Positions 34,571-41,369 of a stretch of DNA of 64,000 bases are shown piece by piece (position 1 is the stretch's first letter; each line of letters begins with the position of its first letter). A model generated the notes under the pieces. It did not search any database and was not told where the DNA came from. It was given only the letters and a program-made list of their open reading frames with translations. A program made the position numbers and the translations under genes. Origin of the DNA: Lutimonas vermicola (GTDB lineage: Bacteria > Bacteroidota > Bacteroidia > Flavobacteriales > Flavobacteriaceae); assembly GCF_038433205.1 (NCBI RefSeq), contig NZ_JBCDNA010000003.1, forward strand, positions 434,001 to 498,000. The letters run 5' to 3'.

Positions 34571-34810
34571 ATTAAATGAAAGAGCCATGTGTTCGAGCAT
34601 TTAATAGATCAAATTCTATGAAACATTAAGAGGCAGCTCAAGCGAAAGTTTGTAGGGCCTTAGAATCAGAGATGAGTTTTATAGGTTAACAAGTACCTGA
34701 CTGATGATAAAGATCTGATAAGGAATTTAATGTAAGGTATTTCTAAAATGTAAAAGTTTTTTTTGATTCAAAGGGAACAGGAAATTAAAAACTTCCTGTT
34801 CTTTTTTTTT
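34571..34810 (+). ncRNA. candidate FNR-box-controlled small RNA, ~240 nt
   Basis: The stretch is bounded by promoter P2 and a strong terminator and has no convincing ORF; the longest start-to-stop frame near the 5' end is 17 codons (34576-34629). At the predicted 5' end TCTATTAAATG (34568-34578) pairs perfectly with CATTTAATAGA (34598-34608), an 11-bp hairpin with a 19-nt loop. The exact 5' end is uncertain by several nt. By analogy with FnrS of enterobacteria it could down-regulate mRNAs under low oxygen. That role is inference from the promoter alone. Confidence 0.6.
34775..34810 (+). terminator. intrinsic terminator of the candidate small RNA
   Basis: 9-bp stem GAACAGGAA / TTCCTGTTC with a 9-nt loop, followed by nine T. 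No gene ends immediately upstream, which is why an untranslated transcript is proposed. Confidence 0.88.
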
Positions 34811-34858
34811 GCCTTATTGATGTTTGATCTATGCCCTTCCGTTTTTTTTACCAGTATC

Positions 34859-34924
34859 TTGACAAAGATCATCAATTCGCGTGAGCCTCGTCATTGTTTA
34901 ACTCACTGGCATAGGGTAATTTTA
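34859..34924 (+). promoter_or_regulatory. tandem FNR-like promoter P3 (secreted PepSY-like gene)
   Basis: Distal box TTGACAAAGATCAT (34859-34872), 8-bp gap, weaker proximal box GTGAGCCTCGTCAT (34881-34894), 22 nt, -7 element TAATTTTA (34917-34924). The gene's ATG lies 43 nt downstream. Box-to-box and box-to-promoter spacing equal those of P1, P2 and P4. Confidence 0.7.
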
Positions 34925-34967
34925 GCCTTAACAATGAGTAACAGTATTAATTAAAACCAAAAGTATC

Positions 34968-35474
34968 ATGAAAAAATTATTATTAGGTTTATTAGCAATA
35001 GGGTTAACCACCCAATTCTATGCCCAGGTTATAAATGAAGGCATGTTACCTGAAGTAGAGGTTCGTGCCACAAATTATAAATACCTGAATAGTGTAGATA
35101 ATAGTGAGGCTGCCGTTCCTGTACAGCTTCTTGAGGATATGGTCGCTAAGTTCGATATTAAAAGTTCCGAATTTTATGAAGACCAGAGTGACTTTTACAG
35201 GGTTTATTTTTATATTCCTGACGGCATGATTGTAGCAGCTTATGACAGAGACGGTAAGATTCTTTATACGATTGAAAAATTCAAAGACATTGCCTTGCCA
35301 TATTCTGTTGCCTCATCTATTGCAGAAAAATTCCCAAAATGGACAATTGCAAAGGATGTGTATAAGGTGAGTTATACCGCGGACCAGCCCGCTAAAAAAA
35401 GCTATAAAATAGTCTTGAAGAACGGCAAAAAAACAATTCGAATCAAGGTTGATGAAGAGGGTGAGGTTCTTTAA
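34968..35474 (+). CDS. secreted PepSY-like protein
   Basis: 168 residues with a signal peptide (KKLLLGLLAIGLTTQFYAQ). The mature part contains a PepSY-like/BLIP-like fold pattern: SEFYEDQSDFYRVYFYIPDGMIVAAYDRDGKILYTIEKFKDIALP in outline, and a second unit IAEKFPKWTIAKDVYKVSYT ending VDEEGEVL. It is probably periplasmic; its ligand is unknown. It is transcribed alone from P3 and stops before a GNRA-loop terminator. Its place between three other FNR-box units makes it a likely member of the same stress regulon. Confidence 0.82.
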   Translation: MKKLLLGLLAIGLTTQFYAQVINEGMLPEVEVRATNYKYLNSVDNSEAAVPVQLLEDMVAKFDIKSSEFYEDQSDFYRVYFYIPDGMIVAAYDRDGKILYTIEKFKDIALPYSVASSIAEKFPKWTIAKDVYKVSYTADQPAKKSYKIVLKNGKKTIRIKVDEEGEVL

Positions 35475-35500
35475 CAGGAAAAGTTTTACATAAATTAAAG

Positions 35501-35523
35501 TTGCCCGAAAGGGCAATTTTTTT
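35501..35523 (+). terminator. intrinsic terminator after the PepSY-like gene
   Basis: 6-bp stem TTGCCC / GGGCAA with a GAAA tetraloop and seven T. The end of the T-run overlaps the distal FNR-like box of promoter P4. Confidence 0.88.
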
Positions 35524-35587
35524 GATGAATATCATTGTAATGCTTGACCAAGGTCATTGCAAAAATCTTAGCTGAATTGTAGCTTTA
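35522..35587 (+). promoter_or_regulatory. tandem FNR-like promoter P4 (hsp20)
   Basis: Distal box TTGATGAATATCAT (35522-35535), 8-bp gap, proximal box TTGACCAAGGTCAT (35544-35557), 22 nt, -7 element TAGCTTTA (35580-35587). The hsp20 ATG lies 29 nt downstream. Confidence 0.82.
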
Positions 35588-35616
35588 GTCTGTTGTTAAT
35601 TTAAAATGTTTTTGTC

Positions 35617-36060
35617 ATGACACTTGTAAAATTTAAAAAACCCAGATTACCTTGGTATGACACCATGTTTACAGACCTTTTAGGATCTGACAGGATGCTT
35701 ACCGATGACTTCTTTTTAGAAAACAGATGGGTCCCTGCAATGAATGTAAAAGAAACTGACGATCTCTTTGAAATTGAAATTGCGGCTCCAGGTTTTAACA
35801 AAAAAGATTTTGAAATTTCCATTGAAAATGGATTGTTAAAAATTTCAGCTGAGAACAGCGAAGAAACTAAGAAAGAAGAAGAGAATTTTACTCGCCGAGA
35901 GTTTAATTACAATTCTTTCTTTAGATCATTTACATTACCAGAAAATGTAAATGAAGAAGAAATGATCGATGCTACCTACAAGCGTGGTATCTTGAAATTG
36001 GTTTTGAATAAACTTCATGTGGATGAAACTACTCCAAAACGAGTGATTGAGGTACATTGA
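35617..36060 (+). CDS. Hsp20/alpha-crystallin family small heat-shock protein
   Basis: 147 residues. The alpha-crystallin domain spans ~45-145: VPAMNVKETDDLFEIEIAAPGFNKKDFEISIENGLLKIS in outline, RREFNYNSFFRSFTLPENVNEEEMIDATYKRGILKLVLNK, and the tail TPKRVIEVH. It is an ATP-independent holdase chaperone. It is controlled by tandem FNR-like boxes rather than an obvious CIRCE or sigma-32 element, and followed by a terminator. Confidence 0.95.
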   Translation: MTLVKFKKPRLPWYDTMFTDLLGSDRMLTDDFFLENRWVPAMNVKETDDLFEIEIAAPGFNKKDFEISIENGLLKISAENSEETKKEEENFTRREFNYNSFFRSFTLPENVNEEEMIDATYKRGILKLVLNKLHVDETTPKRVIEVH

Positions 36061-36068
36061 TCATAGAA

Positions 36069-36096
36069 ATAGGGAGTTTCGGCTCCCTATTTTTTT
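36069..36096 (+). terminator. intrinsic terminator after hsp20
   Basis: 8-bp stem ATAGGGAG / CTCCCTAT with loop TTTCGG and a run of seven T. Transcription of the gene at 36126 then needs read-through or its own unseen promoter. Confidence 0.9.
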
Positions 36097-36125
36097 AAAT
36101 ACCCCCAACATTTAAAATCATTATT

Positions 36126-36548
36126 ATGGAAAGTAATGTGAATACCTTATATAAGCTTCATGATAGTTCAATAACATGGATCAGCGAACTGGAATTTATG
36201 AAGGATGAACAAGTCTTTATAGAACATTTGTTAAGCAAGCATTTTCTTGATTTGAGCTCCGAAAAGTTATATGAATCAACCCGCAAACTGATTCGAAAAC
36301 TTAAGGAAGTTGAACTTTCAGGGGAGGAGCTCCTTAAAAGGGTTCGCTCTCATAATGAAAAAATAGCAGCAGCTATAGAAAAAGTCAAACAAAACAGTGA
36401 AAGGGATCTTGTTAAGGACCACATGAGTATTGGAAAAGACTTTGAAAACCTAACTTTAAATTTCAGATACGTCAAAAAGAAAATATTCACTCTTATCAAG
36501 AAAATCATGATCCATCATAAGCAAAAACTTTTGATCAATAAGCAATGA
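36126..36548 (+). CDS. helical cytoplasmic protein of unknown function downstream of hsp20
   Basis: 140 residues, almost wholly helical and charged, without signal peptide or membrane segment. An amphipathic N-terminal part (LHDSSITWISELEFMKDEQVFIEHLLSKHF) is followed by coiled-coil-like helices rich in Lys and Glu (KLIRKLKEVELSGEELLKRV; KKKIFTLIKKIMIHHKQK). I recognise no named family. The 65-bp distance to hsp20 with a terminator between suggests leaky co-expression with the stress regulon. Confidence 0.75.
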   Translation: MESNVNTLYKLHDSSITWISELEFMKDEQVFIEHLLSKHFLDLSSEKLYESTRKLIRKLKEVELSGEELLKRVRSHNEKIAAAIEKVKQNSERDLVKDHMSIGKDFENLTLNFRYVKKKIFTLIKKIMIHHKQKLLINKQ

Positions 36549-36588
36549 TATAGTCTAGACTTTTTGACTTCGTTTATCATTTTCATAC

Positions 36589-36624
36589 ATAGGCTGCTTA
36601 AATAAACAGCCTATTTATTTTTTT
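36589..36624 (+). terminator. intrinsic terminator between the 36126 gene and the convergent amylase
   Basis: 8-bp stem ATAGGCTG / CAGCCTAT with a 10-nt loop followed by TTATTTTTTT. The T-run overlaps the last codons of the convergent GH13 gene. Confidence 0.8.
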
Positions 36625-38492
36625 GCCATTTTGAAAATATTGGACTGCAAAGGGCCAAGTTTTATTTTCAATATACCTTTGCCATCTTTTACGTGAAGCG
36701 AATTTTTTAAGGAATCATCAAGTTGATCAAGCAGTAGATATTTTCCTTGAACCAGCCCCCAGTTTTTGATGACATCTTCAGGAATCAGCAAGTTCAGATC
36801 ATAACTCTTGAAGGCATCAAAATTAGAAATGATAATCAATTTTTCGGTGTCGGACCATCGAACAAATGAAAAAATCCTGTGGTCGTAAGAGGGGTTTTGA
36901 TCTTTATTGTAATAATGAATTTCCCGATATTCTCCCATCAGGGCGTCACTTTCAATGCTAAAGGCCAAGAGCTTTTTATAAAAAGTTCTCAATTCTTTTT
37001 CTTCAGAAGAAAGTCCGGCTCCATCAAATTGCCTGCGATTTGTCCAGCGCTGAAAATGAGGAACTCCAATATAATCGAATATTGACGTTCTTGTCGGGGA
37101 GCCGAATCCGGCATTTTCGGCTCCTGGTTCACCTACTTCCTGACCAAAATAAAGTAATGTGGGTGAGGAACTGATTGTAGTTGACACAACCATTGCAGGC
37201 TTACCTTTCTCAGCTGAACCTGCAAAATCAGGACTGGCAATACGCTGTTCATCATGGTTTTCCAGAAAGTGCAGCATATGATGTTCTATGTCAAAAATTT
37301 CTTCCTGTACCTTGGGAATATGATCGGTCCATCCATGGCCTTGAACGATATGTTTGATACTATCATAAAAGCCTACTTTATCATACAGATAGTCCATTTT
37401 GCCAAGGTGGATATATGCCCTGTAGAGATCCGGATTATAAACTTCAGCCAGCAAAAGGGCTTTGGGAAATTTCATTTTGATCGAAGAATTCATATAACTC
37501 CAGAATTCAACAGGCACCATTTCTGCCATGTCATATCGAAGACCATCTATACCTTTTTCAAGCCAAAAGAATGCAATGTCCCTGAATTTAATCCATGAAT
37601 CCGGAACTGTTTTATCTTTCCAGAAATCGAAATGCGCTTTGTAATCTTTCTTGTCATATCCCTCAGGAAGCAGGTCAAAATCTTTGGTCCCATCTGGTCT
37701 TACACCATAATTGATTTTTACTGTTTCATACCAGTCATTCTCATGAGGTTGTGACAATCTTGAGCCATTTCCGGTCCATTTGGCCGGAACTTCATCAAAT
37801 GTGCCATCAGCCAGTGGATGGGCTTCCCCACCAAGAGGCTGATAGTTATTTTTCCAGTTTGGAACTTTAAACGATTCTCCTATGATATAATAAAAATTAT
37901 TGTCTCTTTTATATTCAAAGTTTATATCGTCATTAGCCCCGAAATCAAACACGCCCTCAGGATTGTTCATACCTTCGTATTTTCGGGCCACATGGTTAGG
38001 AACTATGTCAATGATGACTTTCATGTTATTTTCATGGGTCCTGTCAATCAAAGCTTGAAATTCTTCCATTCTTTTCAAAGGATCGACAGCCAGGTCAGGA
38101 TCCACACTGTAATAATCCTTGACGGCATAGGGAGAACCTGCCCTTCCCTTCACAACATCCGGATCATCATTTGAAATTCCGAATTTACTGTAATCGGTCA
38201 CCATAGCGTGGTGCAAAACTCCTGTATACCAAATATGTGTTACCCCAAGTTCACGAATTTCGGTTAAGGCTTTATCAGAAAAGTCATTGAATTTTCCAAC
38301 ACCGTTTTCCTCAAGTGTTCCCCAGGGTTTATTCGTGGTATTATCATTGCCAAACAGACGTGTAAAAACCTGGTAGATTACTTTTTTATGCTCTTGTTGC
38401 TTCATTTCAGTTGGTTTTGGATGCTCTTGATGCTCACAGCCGAAAAATAAGCTGAAAATTGCAATTAATAAAACAATGTGACTATTTTTCAT
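36615..38492 (-). CDS. GH13 alpha-amylase-family lipoprotein
   Basis: 625 residues with a lipoprotein signal peptide (IVLLIAIFSLFFGCEHQ, Cys 19). Conserved GH13 regions are all present: I VIIDIVPNHVARKYEG, II GIDGLRYDMAEMV (nucleophile Asp), III ALLLAEVYNPD (acid/base Glu), IV FLENHDEQRIA (stabilising Asp). A C-terminal beta domain covers ~530-625. It is expected to hydrolyse alpha-1,4-glucans at the periplasmic or surface side of a membrane. It is the distal gene of the minus-strand half of the alpha-glucan locus, 10 bp after the next GH13 gene. Confidence 0.94.
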   Translation of the reverse strand: MKNSHIVLLIAIFSLFFGCEHQEHPKPTEMKQQEHKKVIYQVFTRLFGNDNTTNKPWGTLEENGVGKFNDFSDKALTEIRELGVTHIWYTGVLHHAMVTDYSKFGISNDDPDVVKGRAGSPYAVKDYYSVDPDLAVDPLKRMEEFQALIDRTHENNMKVIIDIVPNHVARKYEGMNNPEGVFDFGANDDINFEYKRDNNFYYIIGESFKVPNWKNNYQPLGGEAHPLADGTFDEVPAKWTGNGSRLSQPHENDWYETVKINYGVRPDGTKDFDLLPEGYDKKDYKAHFDFWKDKTVPDSWIKFRDIAFFWLEKGIDGLRYDMAEMVPVEFWSYMNSSIKMKFPKALLLAEVYNPDLYRAYIHLGKMDYLYDKVGFYDSIKHIVQGHGWTDHIPKVQEEIFDIEHHMLHFLENHDEQRIASPDFAGSAEKGKPAMVVSTTISSSPTLLYFGQEVGEPGAENAGFGSPTRTSIFDYIGVPHFQRWTNRRQFDGAGLSSEEKELRTFYKKLLAFSIESDALMGEYREIHYYNKDQNPSYDHRIFSFVRWSDTEKLIIISNFDAFKSYDLNLLIPEDVIKNWGLVQGKYLLLDQLDDSLKNSLHVKDGKGILKIKLGPLQSNIFKMAKK

Positions 38493-38502
38493 TTGAATTC
38501 AA

Positions 38503-40191
38503 TTAAGAACCTGTTTCTTCCAACAAAACTGTTGAGAAAGGCGATTCAATGCGTACTGTACTATTTTTCACAACGGTGGTCGTGCCCGAATAAGCGTCCT
38601 TGAGTGTCGCCCCGTCCTTAAAGGCACTTCCCACAGAAATCGATTTAAGGCCCTTTTCCTGGTTGAGGCCAATGACTACGATATCTTTAAAGTCACCTTT
38701 GGAAAAACTTCTCTGAAAGACATAAGGAGCTTCACTGATCATCTCATGCCTGCCCGCCCCAATAGCAGGGTGACGGCTTCTGAATTTACCCAGTTTTTGC
38801 CAATGGTTCAAAACGTTTTTAGTCTCTGGGTCAGTCTTGATATCGTCCCAATTCATAAACGACCTTAAGGTAGCATCACCCTGAGTGCCTTCTATGATCA
38901 GCCCCCTGGCCGACTCATCCCCATAATAGATTTGGGCCGTACCTGGCGATAACAATAATTTTGTCGCCGTTTCGTATGGTTTTTTCCTTTCTTTATCGAA
39001 TGGGCTGCCATCGTCATGGGAGGTCAGGTAGTTTAAAACCTGAAACCCTGAGCTTGTAGTATTCAGTGTATCACTATAGGTTGAAAACAATGTTTCATAA
39101 CTTCCTTCAGCACTTTTCTTGAATTCAAAATTGATCATGCTGTCAAAACCATGATCGTAATAATTCACTTTAACATCACCAAAATCAAAACTTTTCCCTG
39201 AAGAGATGATATCGTAGTCATATACCTCCCCAACCATATAAAATTTATTGCCATCTAATACAAGCTCAGGGTTTTTTAACTTCCATTGGTCAAAAGCAGC
39301 TTCGCATTCTTTTTTGAATTCTGCCCATACTCCTTCTTCAATATGCCTTACAGTATCTGCTCTGTAACCGTCTATACCAAAGTCGCGCACATAATCAGAT
39401 AACCACTTAATGATATAAAACCTCGGAGCCCTTGGGTATCCGGTTCTTTCAAAAAAAGCATCGAGTTCAGCCATTTCCTGTTCATAGCGACCTTCTTTTT
39501 TCCACTTGTCAACAAGCTCTTTAGGAAGTTCAACGTTTTGATTTGACTCGGTTAATATATCGGGGAGGTTTTCGACCAAGGCGCAGCGAACTGCGGTTTC
39601 ATAAGAATTGAATTCACATTTAGGACTTGTTCTTACCCAATCATTTGGCCATACCTTGTCTTGTTCGGTTACCGGGCCTCTGTGGTTAATCACCGCATCC
39701 ATCACGATTCTGATATTATTTTGGTGGGCTACAGAAACCAACTCGGCAAGATCTTCCATGGTTCCAAAATTAGGATCCAATGAGGTCCAGTCTTTGGCCC
39801 AGTATCCATGAAAAGCATAAGTAAAACCTGTCCCTTCGTCAGTTCCTCCGTGAATTTGTTCAACAACAGGAGTAAACCAGATCGCATTGATTCCAAGATC
39901 ATTGAAATATCCTTCTTTGATTTTAGCTGTAATTCCTTTGATATCGCCTCCTTGAAAACCGCGCATAGGAGCAGTTTCTAATGTTCGGTCAAAATTCAGG
40001 TCGTTGGTCTCGTCTGCATTGTTAAACCTGTCCGTCAATAAAAAATACAGATTTGCATTTTCCCAAAAAAAAGGAATCTCAGGCTTTGAATCCTTTGTGT
40101 CTGCACCTGTGTCTTTATTGTTTTGTTTGCAGCCGGTAAAAAGTAAGATTAAAGCAGCTCCTGTAAGTAGTAAATTCTTATACATGATCAT
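38503..40191 (-). CDS. GH13 alpha-amylase lipoprotein
   Basis: 562 residues (ATG 40191; ATG 40185 is equally possible) with lipobox ALILLFTGCKQ. Catalytic regions: I IVMDAVINHRGP, II FGIDGYRADTVRHIE, III KFYMVGEVYDYD, IV YLTSHDDGSPF. The start of the fold (IPFFWENANLYFLLTDRFNNADETND) and GGDIKGITAKIKEGYFNDLGINAIW are typical of extracellular alpha-amylases with a calcium site. It lies between another GH13 gene and an esterase, with gaps of 10 and 23 bp, in one operon. Confidence 0.94.
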   Translation of the reverse strand: MIMYKNLLLTGAALILLFTGCKQNNKDTGADTKDSKPEIPFFWENANLYFLLTDRFNNADETNDLNFDRTLETAPMRGFQGGDIKGITAKIKEGYFNDLGINAIWFTPVVEQIHGGTDEGTGFTYAFHGYWAKDWTSLDPNFGTMEDLAELVSVAHQNNIRIVMDAVINHRGPVTEQDKVWPNDWVRTSPKCEFNSYETAVRCALVENLPDILTESNQNVELPKELVDKWKKEGRYEQEMAELDAFFERTGYPRAPRFYIIKWLSDYVRDFGIDGYRADTVRHIEEGVWAEFKKECEAAFDQWKLKNPELVLDGNKFYMVGEVYDYDIISSGKSFDFGDVKVNYYDHGFDSMINFEFKKSAEGSYETLFSTYSDTLNTTSSGFQVLNYLTSHDDGSPFDKERKKPYETATKLLLSPGTAQIYYGDESARGLIIEGTQGDATLRSFMNWDDIKTDPETKNVLNHWQKLGKFRSRHPAIGAGRHEMISEAPYVFQRSFSKGDFKDIVVIGLNQEKGLKSISVGSAFKDGATLKDAYSGTTTVVKNSTVRIESPFSTVLLEETGS

Positions 40192-40214
40192 CGAATTTTT
40201 TAATTTTCTTTATT

Positions 40215-41369
40215 TTATTTATCCCTTTCAAACAACCATTTAATGGCTGGTTCGAATTGTTCTCTCCAAAGTTTTTCATTGTGCTCCCCTCCCTTGACAA
40301 TTTTATAGCTGATATTTTTTCCTGGGAATCCTGCATCTCTCATGATCTGAATGATATGATAAATTCCATCAACCATTTGCTCACTTTCATTATCTCCAGC
40401 CAAAAAATAGATCCTGGTGGAACTTAGATTGCTGTGATCCTTGACAAAACCCGAAGTCATTGTCACGATTTCAAAAGAGGGCGAAAAGACAGCGGATTTC
40501 CCAAAAACATCCGGATATTGCAGCGCTGCATAATAAGAGATCAGGCCTCCCAGGGAACTTCCTATGATACCCGTATTATCGCTGTTATGCAAAGTCCTGT
40601 AGTTTTGGTCGATAAATGGTTTTAGGGTTTTGACAATGAATTCGATATACTCCTTTCCCTCGAGCTTTGAGGGATGGCCGGTGATTTCCCAGGGGCTGTA
40701 TTCATCGATTCTTGCTGAACCGCCATGGTCTATCCCTACAATAATGAGTTCAAGCTCTTTGTTGTCGCTCAGCTCGTCAAGGGTTTCATCAACTTCCCAT
40801 TCCCCGCTGTAAGACAAAGCCTGATCAAACAGGTTTTGTCCGTCATGCATATAAACAACAGGGTAGTTTTTAGCCGAAGTGTCATAACTTTTAGGAAGAT
40901 AGATCCAAATCCTTCTTTTTTTAGCTAAAGGTGACATGTCAAAAGCTTCGTCAAGTATATGTACATGTGCTGACGCTGTATTTATTTTTGGACTATGGTC
41001 GGCCCATTTTGCAATGGAAACCCTGACAGTATCATTTTCTTTAGAAACGGTCAAACTTCTGTTATCAAGCTGGTTTCCATTGGCATCCGCTTCGACATAA
41101 TCCCAGCTGCCTCTGGTAAATTTAAAATGAATGGTTTTTTCAGGCTCTGTAAAAGTCATTATATAGATTCTACCGGTCTTTTCTAAGCGATAGGCGTCCT
41201 GACCTCCTGTCCAGCCTTCAAAATCTCCGGATATATAGATTCCATCTTTTGTGGGGGTATTTTCCGGATATTTTTCAATAATCAGGGTAGTTTGACCCAT
41301 CAATATGCTCAATGGGAAAAGACATAGAAAAAGGAATACACAAATATTTGAAAGCTTGGAATCGGGCAT
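40215..41369 (-). CDS. secreted esterase with N-terminal glycan-binding-like domain
   Basis: 384 residues with a signal peptide (IFLFLCLFPLSIL-like, ending MGQ). Residues ~27-120 form a CBM20/CBM48-like beta domain (DGIYISGDFEGWTGGQDAYRLEKTG; IHFKFTRGSWDYVEAD). From ~130 a putative-esterase (PF00756) alpha/beta hydrolase follows: RRIWIYLPKSYDTSAKNYPVVYMHDGQNLFD, nucleophile elbow GIIGSSLGGLIS, and C-terminal KGGEHNEKLWREQ with a catalytic His. It is 0 bp from the GH13 gene upstream. It may remove acyl decorations from alpha-glucans, but the substrate is unknown. Confidence 0.85.
   Translation of the reverse strand: MPDSKLSNICVFLFLCLFPLSILMGQTTLIIEKYPENTPTKDGIYISGDFEGWTGGQDAYRLEKTGRIYIMTFTEPEKTIHFKFTRGSWDYVEADANGNQLDNRSLTVSKENDTVRVSIAKWADHSPKINTASAHVHILDEAFDMSPLAKKRRIWIYLPKSYDTSAKNYPVVYMHDGQNLFDQALSYSGEWEVDETLDELSDNKELELIIVGIDHGGSARIDEYSPWEITGHPSKLEGKEYIEFIVKTLKPFIDQNYRTLHNSDNTGIIGSSLGGLISYYAALQYPDVFGKSAVFSPSFEIVTMTSGFVKDHSNLSSTRIYFLAGDNESEQMVDGIYHIIQIMRDAGFPGKNISYKIVKGGEHNEKLWREQFEPAIKWLFERDK

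Noticed and set aside
34576..34629. 17-codon ORF (MKEPCVRAFNRSNSMKH) near the 5' end of the candidate small RNA
   Set aside because: Its start lies in the stem of the predicted 5' hairpin, there is no clear upstream translation signal, and the composition is not distinctive. Kept only as an alternative reading.
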